Below the pieces are notes generated by a model, which saw only the letters and a list, made by a program, of their open reading frames with translations, made no database searches and had not been told where the DNA came from. Below, piece after piece: positions 7,446 to 15,047 of a DNA stretch of 32,343 nt. A program made the translations under genes and the position numbers. Origin of the DNA: a virus; IMG/VR virus record IMGVR_UViG_3300027759_003078, positions 1-32,343 of that record. The stretch is one strand, 5' to 3'. Numbering within the stretch: position 1 is the stretch's first letter; every line of letters starts with the position of its first letter.

Positions 7446-7987
7446 TGAATTGGATTACGTTTTTTAGTCAAACTGGTTCGGAGATTGTTGAGTTATCTAA
7501 GTCTATTGGACGTAAACCAGACCTACTGGTAACTAATAATTTTGAAGATAAAATTAAATTTCACCCAGGCATACGTGACTTGGGTGTTACTATTATGTCT
7601 GCCAAGCATGATATGTTAATGAACTACTTTAGAAATCAGGCGGTTTATAATGTTCCTCAGACCCTTATTAGTCTTCATGGTTACCTTCGCATTCTACCAG
7701 CTGATATATGTGAGAAATACGAAATATATAACGGGCATCCTGGAGCAATTGATCTCTACCCTGAGTTAAAGGGTAAAGACCCTCAAGAAAAAGTATGGCA
7801 AGATAACGACAAGTATAATATAATAGGCAGTGTTGTTCATAAATGCACATCAGAATTAGACGATGGTGATGTATTAAAATCTGTTTATGTACGTAATAGA
7901 AACTATACTAGAGAAGATCTTTATGCCTCTCTTAAGATGACTTCTTTATCGGCATGGAATTTCTTCTTGAGAGAAAAGGGATTATGA
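7445..7987 (+). CDS. Formyltransferase-fold enzyme, candidate DpdN (preQ1-DNA formyltransferase)
   Basis: A 180-residue protein of the formyltetrahydrofolate-dependent formyltransferase fold (PurN/Fmt type). It has a strand-turn LHGYLRILP (78-85), the YNGHPG signature giving N96 and H98, and VVHKCTSELDDG with H132 and D139, which match the Asn-His-Asp catalytic set. Literature on phage deazaguanines proposes a preQ1 formyltransferase, DpdN. This gene overlaps the DpdA-like gene (TAATG) and lies next to queF, so that role fits well. A purine-biosynthetic PurN is the alternative; the sequence is shorter than PurN (~212 aa) and divergent. Confidence 0.75.
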   Translation: MNWITFFSQTGSEIVELSKSIGRKPDLLVTNNFEDKIKFHPGIRDLGVTIMSAKHDMLMNYFRNQAVYNVPQTLISLHGYLRILPADICEKYEIYNGHPGAIDLYPELKGKDPQEKVWQDNDKYNIIGSVVHKCTSELDDGDVLKSVYVRNRNYTREDLYASLKMTSLSAWNFFLREKGL

Positions 7988-8517
7988 GAATTGGTATAAC
8001 GGGTGCGCAGTCGGTAGGTAAGACTACTCTACTAAATGCATTGCGATCTGAAAAACTATTTAAAGACTATGTTATATGCGATGAAGTAACTCGTCGTGTC
8101 AAGGGTTATGGTCTACCTATCAACGAAGACGGTACTGATAATACTCAACGTCTGATCATGAATGAGCATATTGTTAATGTGTTTATGAATGGTAATATGC
8201 TGACAGATCGTACAGCATTAGATGGTCTGGTATACAGTACATATCTTTATAAAAATAATAAGATTACAAATAATACTTTAAAATATGCAAAAGATGTATT
8301 TAATAAAGTATGGAATTCCTACGACTATGTGTTCTATATTGAGCCTGAGTTTGAAATTGTAGACGATGGGGTGCGTAGTGTTGATAAGCAGTTTAGAAAT
8401 GAAATTGCTGATCTGTTTGAAACTACTATTGAAAAAGAAAAGTTGACCTTGCGTAGAGTTAAAGGCTCAGTACGCGATAGAGTTAATACGATTATAGATT
8501 ATTTAGAAGGAAGATAA
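7984..8517 (+). CDS. P-loop kinase/ATPase of the NadR/AAA_28 type
   Basis: A 177-residue protein with a Walker A at its N-terminus (GITGAQSVGKTT, residues 4-15), a CDEVTRRV segment like the DE-x-x-R of deoxynucleoside or nicotinamide riboside kinases, and a LTDRTALDGLVYS segment. The start at 7984 is chosen because it overlaps the preceding stop as ATGA and puts the P-loop right at the N-terminus; AGAAAAGGG precedes it. Its TAA overlaps queF. The substrate is unknown: NMN/NR-like, a nucleoside, or a modification intermediate. Confidence 0.65.
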   Translation: MRIGITGAQSVGKTTLLNALRSEKLFKDYVICDEVTRRVKGYGLPINEDGTDNTQRLIMNEHIVNVFMNGNMLTDRTALDGLVYSTYLYKNNKITNNTLKYAKDVFNKVWNSYDYVFYIEPEFEIVDDGVRSVDKQFRNEIADLFETTIEKEKLTLRRVKGSVRDRVNTIIDYLEGR

Positions 8518-9440
8518 TGAATAACCAAGAAGAATTGAATAAACTAGTTGGCGTTCACCTAGGTAAAGCTGGTGATGGTACTGCTGTTAAGCCGTATGTA
8601 ACTCCTGATACTGTAGACCCTACTCTACTGGTATCTGTTCCGAGAGTCTTAAATAGAACAGCATATGAGATTGATGAGTCAAATTTACCATTCGTAGGAA
8701 TGGATGCATGGAATGCTTATGAATTCTCTACCTTACTTGTAAACGGGTTTCCTGTATCAGGTTGGCTAAAGTTTACTTACCCTTCTGATTCTCCTAATAT
8801 TGTAGAGTCTAAGTCGGTTAAGTTATATTTGAATTCTTATAATATGGCTAAACTAGTTACTACTACCGATGATATGTGGCAGGTAGAAGATAAGATTGCA
8901 AGTGATCTTTCTGAAGCAGTAGGAGCTGAGGTAGAAGTGTTTGTTCGTTGGGGTGATGTTGATACCGTCAGGCCTATTATTGGTGATTTTACTTCATTAG
9001 AGCATTATTGTAATATTGGTAAGATGACGTTTGATGAGTATAATGAAAGCCCTAATACCTTACAAGTAGTACCCAGTATCGGTCGATATGAAAAGTGGCG
9101 ATCATACTCGCTAAGATCTAATTGCCGGGTAACTAATCAGCCCGATTGGGGTGATGTGTATGTGCATATCAAAGGTGAGAGGGCTGTTACCCCAGAGTCA
9201 TTACTTAAGTATATTGTTTCGATGCGTAAAGAGAACCACTTTCATGAAGAGATTGCTGAATGTATCTATAAGCGTCTCTTTGACTTGCTTCAGCCTGAAG
9301 AGCTATTTGTAGCGTGCTTGTATACGCGTCGAGGTGGTATTGATATTAACCCCGTACGTGCAAGTGATAACAGGGTACTCTATAAGTACGCAGCAATTGC
9401 CGATGTAACTAACTTCTGTACAAAGACTGCAAGACAATGA
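8517..9440 (+). CDS. queF: NADPH-dependent preQ0 reductase QueF (type II)
   Basis: A 307-residue enzyme, length typical of the long QueF class (E. coli 282 aa). It reduces the nitrile of preQ0 to the aminomethyl group of preQ1. The N-terminal half has the QueF signature SPNIVESKSVKLYLNS (92-107). The C-terminal half has SNCRVTNQPDWGDV with the thioimide cysteine C203 and the acid D210, at the same +7 spacing as E. coli C190/D197, followed by KENHFHEE and a YTRRGGIDINP end. Having this gene means the phage can go past preQ0 to preQ1. It overlaps its neighbours on both sides. Confidence 0.95.
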   Translation: MNNQEELNKLVGVHLGKAGDGTAVKPYVTPDTVDPTLLVSVPRVLNRTAYEIDESNLPFVGMDAWNAYEFSTLLVNGFPVSGWLKFTYPSDSPNIVESKSVKLYLNSYNMAKLVTTTDDMWQVEDKIASDLSEAVGAEVEVFVRWGDVDTVRPIIGDFTSLEHYCNIGKMTFDEYNESPNTLQVVPSIGRYEKWRSYSLRSNCRVTNQPDWGDVYVHIKGERAVTPESLLKYIVSMRKENHFHEEIAECIYKRLFDLLQPEELFVACLYTRRGGIDINPVRASDNRVLYKYAAIADVTNFCTKTARQ

Positions 9441-9685
9441 CCATTAAATTAAATAAAGGTGTTAGGTTTGATTTAAGCGTTGAAGATAACAACGTAAATG
9501 AAATATGTCTAGAGTATATGAAAAGAGCCGACCATGGGTTTAAGAAGTACGGCGTTACTACTGAACGTAGAGATCTAGATTTAATGGATTGGATTCAGCA
9601 TTTAAAAGAAGAGCTGATGGATGCTACGGTTTATATCCATCGTATTCAAAAAGAATTGAAAGAGAAACAAGATGACCTCAAGTGA
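9437..9685 (+). CDS. MazG/DUF550-like small nucleotide pyrophosphohydrolase
   Basis: An 82-residue helical protein with a FKKYGVTTERRDLDLMDWIQHLKEELMDA core, cut here into FKKYG, DLDLMDWIQH and KEELMDA. The last two give the E/D pairs expected of an all-alpha NTP pyrophosphatase fold. It may hydrolyse a non-canonical or host nucleotide in support of the pathway. Its ATG overlaps the queF stop (ATGA) and its end overlaps queC by 14 bases. Function is inferred only from pattern. Confidence 0.55.
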   Translation: MTIKLNKGVRFDLSVEDNNVNEICLEYMKRADHGFKKYGVTTERRDLDLMDWIQHLKEELMDATVYIHRIQKELKEKQDDLK

Positions 9686-10433
9686 AGCGCTAGCATTATT
9701 GCCCGATGTCAAGGGCTGTGTAATTATCCTATCCGGTGGTATGGATAGTACCATTGCTATGAGACTGGCTGTAGAAAAATATGGAAAGGAAAATGTATCT
9801 GCATTAACTTTTTATTACGGTCAGAAGCAGAGACGTGAAATTGATATGGCTAGAATGTCTACTAACCTACTGGGCGTTAAGCATAAAGTAGTAGATGCAT
9901 CGTTCCTTGGTGATATTAGTAAAGGTTTTTCTGCTAATGTCGATACGGATATGGCTATGCCAACGATTAAAGACGTGTTAGGTGATCCTCGTCCTAAGAC
10001 TTACGTACCTAATCGTAATATGATCTTGATGTCTATTGCCGCAGCTTTTGCAGAGACACAAAACGTTGATACTGTTGTATGTGGGTTACAGGTGCATGAC
10101 GAGTATGGGTATCATGATACTACTCAACGATGGGTAGATAAAGTAAATGACTTGCTGTCTGAAAATCGTATCATTAAGATTAAACTAACTGCTCCCTTCA
10201 GTCAACTATCTAAGTATGATGAGTTACAGATCTTGCAAGAGCTAGATGGTAACCTAGCCCTTACATCATTTACTATGACTTGTTATAACCCTAATGATCA
10301 ACACCAATCATGCGGTGAGTGTCCTAGTTGCTCTGAACGTATTGCCAATTTTGCTAAGATAGGTTATAATGATCCTGTTGAGTATTCAAAAGTAATTCCC
10401 TGGCAAGACCTAATTGAAAGAATGAAGGTTTAA
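9672..10433 (+). CDS. queC: 7-cyano-7-deazaguanine (preQ0) synthase QueC
   Basis: A 253-residue ATP-dependent enzyme that turns 7-carboxy-7-deazaguanine and ammonia into preQ0. The PP-loop SGGMDST is at 21-27; YVPNRNMILMSIA (111-123) is the QueC signature; and the C-terminal zinc site is C204, C214, C217 and C220 (in CGECPSCSER). The start lies within the end of the MazG-like gene. The next gene, two bases on, is a glutamine amidotransferase, which could supply ammonia or act on the product. Confidence 0.95.
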   Translation: MTSSEALALLPDVKGCVIILSGGMDSTIAMRLAVEKYGKENVSALTFYYGQKQRREIDMARMSTNLLGVKHKVVDASFLGDISKGFSANVDTDMAMPTIKDVLGDPRPKTYVPNRNMILMSIAAAFAETQNVDTVVCGLQVHDEYGYHDTTQRWVDKVNDLLSENRIIKIKLTAPFSQLSKYDELQILQELDGNLALTSFTMTCYNPNDQHQSCGECPSCSERIANFAKIGYNDPVEYSKVIPWQDLIERMKV

Positions 10434-10434
10434 A

Positions 10435-11052
10435 ATGTGTGCAATAACTGGATCTTTGTATAAAGAAAAACTTAAAGAGTTATATACTCTTAATGCTTAT
10501 AGAGGTGAATTAAACTATTCCTTAGCTACCTTTACACCTCATAAGAGTAAGGTAGAGTTTCAAACTTTATTTCAAGATTCCGGTAAAATGCCCGAAACTT
10601 TAATTGACGGTATACCTTGTAAGGAAGGTGATTTTATAATTGCTCATTCCCAAGCACCTACTACAAATTCGAATAATATACATCCAGCAGTGTATGGTGA
10701 AGCCTTGTTATGGCATAACGGTATTATTAAGCAAAATAAACTTAGTCCTAATACTTGGGATACTGCTTGGTTGCTTGAACAAATTACTGACTACGGCTGG
10801 TCATCGTTATCCAGGGTAGATGGAACGTTCGCCTGTATTATGTACATGGGTGGAAATCTTTATGTATTTAGAAATGAAATTTCACCTTTGTTTATAGATG
10901 ATCACTTTAATATATCTTCAACAAAGTTTCAAGGTAGTTCATCTCTTACTCCAAATCAAGTCTTTAAATTAAATTTTGAAACTAAGTATCTTGATGCCGT
11001 AGCTTATTTTGAGACGAAAGAAAATCCATATTATATTCCGGAGAATGCATGA
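10435..11052 (+). CDS. Class II glutamine amidotransferase (Ntn hydrolase) beside QueC
   Basis: A 205-residue stand-alone glutaminase domain. Cys2 follows the initiator Met (MCAITGSLY), giving an N-terminal nucleophile. YRGEL (R23), the AHSQAP segment (H71), HPA at 83-85, LWHNGII (HNG 94-96) and VDGTFACIMY follow the order of type II GATase domains. No synthetase domain follows. In phage 9g a related amidotransferase is fused to QueC and is linked to deoxyarchaeosine formation; here the two are adjacent, separate genes. It may release ammonia for QueC or amidate preQ0 to an archaeosine-like base. Confidence 0.75.
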   Translation: MCAITGSLYKEKLKELYTLNAYRGELNYSLATFTPHKSKVEFQTLFQDSGKMPETLIDGIPCKEGDFIIAHSQAPTTNSNNIHPAVYGEALLWHNGIIKQNKLSPNTWDTAWLLEQITDYGWSSLSRVDGTFACIMYMGGNLYVFRNEISPLFIDDHFNISSTKFQGSSSLTPNQVFKLNFETKYLDAVAYFETKENPYYIPENA

Positions 11053-11579
11053 CAGTTACATATAAATTATATTCAGAACCCTTTAGTATGAAGCACGTAA
11101 TGGGTGAAAGTAGTAGGACTAAGCTAACCAATGTTGTTGATGAAGATATTCAACCTAATGCTGTAGATCTACGTTTAGGTAAGGTATTTCGTATTAATAA
11201 TGAGGTGTTTGAGGTAAGCAATGATCACAAAAAACATAGAGGCTCTACTGAACTCGTACCAGACTCAGAAGGCTATTTTACGCTATACCCGGGGAGTTAT
11301 GAGATCGTTATGGAAAACGTCATCCATGTGGGTGAAGGTGAAGCTGGTTGGGTCATTACTCGTAGCACTCTCAACCGCAATGGTTGTTTTATTACTTCAG
11401 GTCTTTATGATTCTGGCTATCATGGTGTCATGGCCGGGGTACTACATGTTACGACTGGCCCGGCTCGCATTAAGCAAGGTACGAGGGTAGGGCAGTACTT
11501 GTCTTTTGATGCAGAAGCGCTTAAAACGTACGATGGCAGTTATGGCATTGGTAAAGAGCACGATAAGAAGTATACATAA
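11049..11579 (+). CDS. dUTPase/dCTP-deaminase superfamily protein
   Basis: A 176-residue protein with QPNAVDLRLG (35-44), RSTLNRNGC (105-113, motif 2-like), SGLYDSGYHGVM (117-128, with D121 in the dUTPase motif 3 position) and GTRVGQYLSF (144-153). This supports the trimeric dUTPase/Dcd fold. The Glu that follows in dCTP deaminases (V-L-E-F) is replaced by V-L-H-V, so dUTPase-like pyrophosphatase activity is more likely than deamination. It overlaps the amidotransferase stop (ATGA). Likely role: keeping uracil out of DNA and supplying dUMP. Confidence 0.75.
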   Translation: MTVTYKLYSEPFSMKHVMGESSRTKLTNVVDEDIQPNAVDLRLGKVFRINNEVFEVSNDHKKHRGSTELVPDSEGYFTLYPGSYEIVMENVIHVGEGEAGWVITRSTLNRNGCFITSGLYDSGYHGVMAGVLHVTTGPARIKQGTRVGQYLSFDAEALKTYDGSYGIGKEHDKKYT

Positions 11580-11624
11580 TAAACAAGCGGTCTCCGGCGT
11601 CATCCCGCTCTATAAACTCTGCTG

Positions 11625-11644
11625 CCTATGCTAACTAACATAGG
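11625..11644 (+). promoter_or_regulatory. Hairpin over the queD ribosome binding site
   Basis: CCTATG (11625-11630) and CATAGG (11639-11644) form a perfect 6-bp stem with an 8-base loop. The right arm includes the AGG of the AGGA site (11642-11645), six bases before the queD ATG. It could mask the site or simply end the upstream message. No T tract follows. Confidence 0.4.
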
Positions 11645-11651
11645 ATTAAAA

Positions 11652-12128
11652 ATGGCAAAAAAATATATTTCAACTAAAACGTATAAACAAATTGGACCGG
11701 TTGCATACCGTCAGTGGCGCGCTGATAGTCATTGTAACTTGGTCCATGGTTATGCTTTATCATTTCATTTTGAGTTTGAGTCTGATACCTTAGACGTCCG
11801 TAATTGGGTAATGGACTTCGGTGGTCTACGCCCATTAAAAGATAAACTAGAAGAATGGTTTGATCATACCTTGTTAGTTGCGCAAGATGATCCTAAGAGA
11901 GAGTACTTACTTGAACTTGGTCGTCAGGGTATTGCTAAGATTACAGAAGTAGAAAAGACTGGTTGTGAAGGTCTTGCAGACTTCTTGTACGAGTATATCA
12001 ATACTATCTTCTTACCAAGTTATGGCGAACAAGATCGTATTTGGTGCTGTAAGGTAGAGGTTCGTGAGACCGATAGCAATATGGCTATGCGCGTAGGCCA
12101 TCAAGAAGACAATGAGTATAATGACTGA
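11652..12128 (+). CDS. queD: 6-carboxy-5,6,7,8-tetrahydropterin synthase QueD
   Basis: A 158-residue member of the PTPS/QueD family converting dihydroneopterin triphosphate to 6-carboxytetrahydropterin. The active-site region reads RQWRADSHCNLVHGYALSF, with H27, C28 (catalytic Cys) and H32. The usual second histidine of the HGH zinc motif is Tyr34. WVMDFGGLRPLK and EWFDHTLLVAQDDP match the variant found in alphaproteobacteria. The start at 11652 is chosen for its AGGA at six bases; an upstream ATG at 11628 lies inside a hairpin. It closes the island. Confidence 0.88.
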   Translation: MAKKYISTKTYKQIGPVAYRQWRADSHCNLVHGYALSFHFEFESDTLDVRNWVMDFGGLRPLKDKLEEWFDHTLLVAQDDPKREYLLELGRQGIAKITEVEKTGCEGLADFLYEYINTIFLPSYGEQDRIWCCKVEVRETDSNMAMRVGHQEDNEYND

Positions 12129-12277
12129 TGTGGCGTTTGTGGGCTAAAGCATTGGGTAAGAAAGCCTCCGATAACGATTGTGAGGCTGATCGCGTTGCAG
12201 TAATACGAACTATTATTGTTCTTTCCTATATAATAACTAACCTGTTTATTGTTGCAGGGGTAATAAGGCATTGGTAA
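12128..12277 (+). CDS. Small conserved membrane protein between queD and gene 47
   Basis: A 49-residue protein with a basic start (MWRLWAKALGKKAS), an acidic middle (DNDCEAD) and one transmembrane stretch (VIRTIIVLSYIITNLFIVAG) ending RHW. It overlaps the queD stop and its TAA overlaps the gene 47 ATG. Similar short proteins occur in this place in T4-like phages of aquatic bacteria, by my recollection; the function is not known. Confidence 0.7.
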   Translation: MWRLWAKALGKKASDNDCEADRVAVIRTIIVLSYIITNLFIVAGVIRHW

Positions 12278-13338
12278 TGACAAAGATAGCGCTAGTAACA
12301 GATACTCATTTTGGGGCAAGATCGGATTCTATTCCCTTTGATAACTTCTTTAGAAAATTTTATGAGGAAATCTTTTTCCCTGAGATTGATAAGAGGGGTA
12401 TACGGACTATTGTGCACCTTGGTGATTGTTTCGATCGCCGTAAGTATATCAATTTTAATACCCTGTCTTCTTGTCGTAATTACTTCTTTGACGAGATTAA
12501 GAAGAGGAATATCGAACTACATATGATTGTAGGTAACCATGATACCTTCTTTAAAAATACTAATGACGTTAACTCACCTCGACTATTGCTTAAAGACTAT
12601 GAGTTTAATGTCATTGATTCCCCCTCTGAGTTAGAGTTCGATGATGGGTCTAAGATATTCATGATGCCATGGATATGTACAGATAACTATAATCAAAGTA
12701 TGGAAGCTATTAAGACTACAGATGCCCAGGTATTGTTCGGGCATTTCGAGATCGCTGGCTTTCAGATGTATAAAGGTCACGAGAACGATGAAGGATTTGA
12801 TCCTAAAATATTTGAAAAGTTTGATCTGGTTTGTTCTGGCCACTTTCACCACCGTAGTAGTGATAGGAACATTAACTATCTTGGAAATCCTTATGAGCTT
12901 ACCTGGGCGGATTTCGAAGACCCTCGTGGCTTTCATATATTCGACACCAGTGAGAGATCGTTGGATTTTATTCAGAACCCGTTTTCGATCTTTTCAAAAG
13001 TATATTACGACGATGAGAAAGTAGATCCTTCTACTGTTGATGTAAGCCAGTATGCTAACCAGCACATTAAGTTAATAGTAGTTAATAAAAAAGATTACTA
13101 TAAGTATGATCAGTTTATTGAAAGACTATATAAGGTTAACCCTTTAGAGTTAAAAATTATTGAGGATCTATCTGAGTTTGAATCTGATGCTCTTGGTGGT
13201 CAAGAAATAGACTTAGAAGATACTGTTACTCTACTATCGCAATATGTTGATAGTCTTGAGACAGAAGCTGATAAAGATCGCATTAAGACGTTAATGAAGA
13301 CATTATATGTTGAAGCGCAAAACTATGAAGAAGCATGA
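12277..13338 (+). CDS. 47: gp47-like recombination endonuclease subunit (SbcD/Mre11 type)
   Basis: A 353-residue calcineurin-like phosphoesterase (T4 gp47 is 339 aa). Metal-ligand motifs are in order: DTHFG (D9, H11), HLGDCFD (D50), GNHD (86-89) and, further on, SGHFHHR. With gp46 it resects double-strand ends to start recombination-dependent replication and degrades host DNA. The start at 12277 overlaps the preceding TAA. The last four bases overlap gene 46 (ATGA), so the subunits are translationally coupled. Confidence 0.95.
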   Translation: MTKIALVTDTHFGARSDSIPFDNFFRKFYEEIFFPEIDKRGIRTIVHLGDCFDRRKYINFNTLSSCRNYFFDEIKKRNIELHMIVGNHDTFFKNTNDVNSPRLLLKDYEFNVIDSPSELEFDDGSKIFMMPWICTDNYNQSMEAIKTTDAQVLFGHFEIAGFQMYKGHENDEGFDPKIFEKFDLVCSGHFHHRSSDRNINYLGNPYELTWADFEDPRGFHIFDTSERSLDFIQNPFSIFSKVYYDDEKVDPSTVDVSQYANQHIKLIVVNKKDYYKYDQFIERLYKVNPLELKIIEDLSEFESDALGGQEIDLEDTVTLLSQYVDSLETEADKDRIKTLMKTLYVEAQNYEEA

Positions 13339-15047
13339 TAAAATTTAAAGTTATAAGATGGCAAAACTTCCTATCAACTGGCGCGCATCCTACAGAGGTT
13401 AGATTTGATAAGTCACCTACTACTCTTATTGTAGGTGAAAATGGGGCAGGTAAATCTACTATCCTAGATGCGCTGTGTTTTGCTCTGTTCAATAAGCCAT
13501 TCCGCAATATCAATAAACCTCAATTAGTTAACTCTATCAACGGTAAGAATATGTTGGTAGAGGTTGAGTTCTCTATTGGTAGTAAGGACTATAAGATATG
13601 TCGTGGCGGTAAGCCAACGGTATTTGAAATCTATCTCAATGGTGAGTTATTGAATCAGGATGCCGCTGCTAGAGATTATCAGAAGTATTTGGAAGAGCAT
13701 GTACTTAAGTTAAACTATAAGTCGTTTACTCAGATCGTTATTCTGGGCTCTGCCTCCTTTACCCCCTTCATGCAATTACCTGCCGCACATAGACGTGAGG
13801 TAATTGAGGATCTATTAGATATTAAGATCTTTACTGTAATGAATACGGTACTTAAGGACAAGGCTAACGATGTTAAAGTTAAGCTAACCGATCTAGAGAA
13901 TAAGATTGAACTAGGTAAGTCTAAGGTAAAGATCCAGCAGGACTATATTAAGACGCTTGAAGAAGATAAGCAGAAAAAGGTTGAAGATGTACAAAAGCGA
14001 ATATCTGAATCGAATGCAGAGATTACACAACTGCAGCTCAACGTTGCGACGGAACAAAGCGGGGCAAGCGATCTGGAATCCAATATTAAGGATGGAGCCG
14101 AAAAGCGCAACAAGCGTACTGAAGTGGGAGCTCTCCTTAGAAAACTATCCGAGCGAATTAAGACACAGGAGAAACATGTATCGTTTTATGACGAACATGA
14201 TGTATGTCCGACATGCAACCAATCTCTGGAAGCAGAAGTCAAAAAAAATGCAAAAGCGGCTCACCAACATAAAATTAGTGAGATTGAAGTCGCAGTTCAA
14301 ACCCTTACCGAGCAACTTGACGCTATTGAGACACGACTTGATGAGATTGCTCTTGTCGAAGAGAAGATCGCTCAACATAAAAGCGCTATCATTAACCTCA
14401 ATACCCGAATCATTGCCAGTCAAAACTACATCCAGAAGCTCAACCAAGACATCCCTACTGCTGGAGCGGATGTATCTAAGCTTGCTGAAGAGCAGTCCAA
14501 GCTCAAAGCAATTGCTAAAGAGGTGGTCGTTCATTCGGAAGCAAAAAGCACATTGGTTGAAGAAAGGCACTATCTTGAGATTGCCAGTTTACTCCTTAAG
14601 GATACCGGGATCAAGACGAAGATTATTAAACAGTACCTACCGGTCATTAATAAACTAGTCAATAAGTACTTGCAGGCTATGGACTTCTTTATCTCGTTTG
14701 AGATTGATGAGGCATTTAACGAGAAGATTAAGTCTAGGCATCGCGATGAGTTTAGTTATGCATCGTTCTCAGAAGGTGAGAAAGCTAAGATCGATCTGGC
14801 TCTATTGTTTACTTGGCGTACTATTGCTAGAATGAAGAACTCAGCCTCTACTAATCTATTAATGTTGGATGAAGTATTCGATGGTTCATTAGATATTAAC
14901 GGAACAGACTTCGTTATGACTATCCTCAATACCATAGGGGAGGATAATAATATTTTTATCATCAGTCATAAAGATGCTTTGTTTGATAAATTTAGATCAG
15001 TTATTAAATTTGAAAAGCATCAGAACTTCAGCAGGATTGCAAAATGA
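13335..15047 (+). CDS. 46: gp46-like recombination endonuclease subunit (SbcC/Rad50 type)
   Basis: A 570-residue ABC-type ATPase (T4 gp46 is 560 aa). The Walker A motif GENGAGKST is at 34-42, two long coiled-coil arms flank a zinc hook CPTC (C291, C294), and the C-terminal lobe has the ABC signature FSEGEKAKIDLAL and Walker B LLMLDEVFDG. It is the ATPase partner of gp47 in double-strand end processing. Its stop overlaps the dehydratase start. Confidence 0.96.
   Translation: MIKFKVIRWQNFLSTGAHPTEVRFDKSPTTLIVGENGAGKSTILDALCFALFNKPFRNINKPQLVNSINGKNMLVEVEFSIGSKDYKICRGGKPTVFEIYLNGELLNQDAAARDYQKYLEEHVLKLNYKSFTQIVILGSASFTPFMQLPAAHRREVIEDLLDIKIFTVMNTVLKDKANDVKVKLTDLENKIELGKSKVKIQQDYIKTLEEDKQKKVEDVQKRISESNAEITQLQLNVATEQSGASDLESNIKDGAEKRNKRTEVGALLRKLSERIKTQEKHVSFYDEHDVCPTCNQSLEAEVKKNAKAAHQHKISEIEVAVQTLTEQLDAIETRLDEIALVEEKIAQHKSAIINLNTRIIASQNYIQKLNQDIPTAGADVSKLAEEQSKLKAIAKEVVVHSEAKSTLVEERHYLEIASLLLKDTGIKTKIIKQYLPVINKLVNKYLQAMDFFISFEIDEAFNEKIKSRHRDEFSYASFSEGEKAKIDLALLFTWRTIARMKNSASTNLLMLDEVFDGSLDINGTDFVMTILNTIGEDNNIFIISHKDALFDKFRSVIKFEKHQNFSRIAK

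Noticed and set aside
11611-11617. TATAAAC as a late promoter
   Set aside because: It departs from TATAAATA, and queD is not expected to be a late gene; no other support.
11581-11651. preQ1 riboswitch before queD
   Set aside because: The location is attractive, but I could not match the short conserved preQ1 aptamer patterns; only a simple hairpin is supported.
14145-14570. Minus-strand open frame of 141 codons inside gene 46
   Set aside because: It is antisense to the coiled-coil part of a clear gene, where biased codons leave the opposite strand open; it has no start signal or motif.
13957-14658. Second + strand frame of 233 codons in gene 46
   Set aside because: A shadow of the coiled-coil region; very basic composition and no ribosome binding site.
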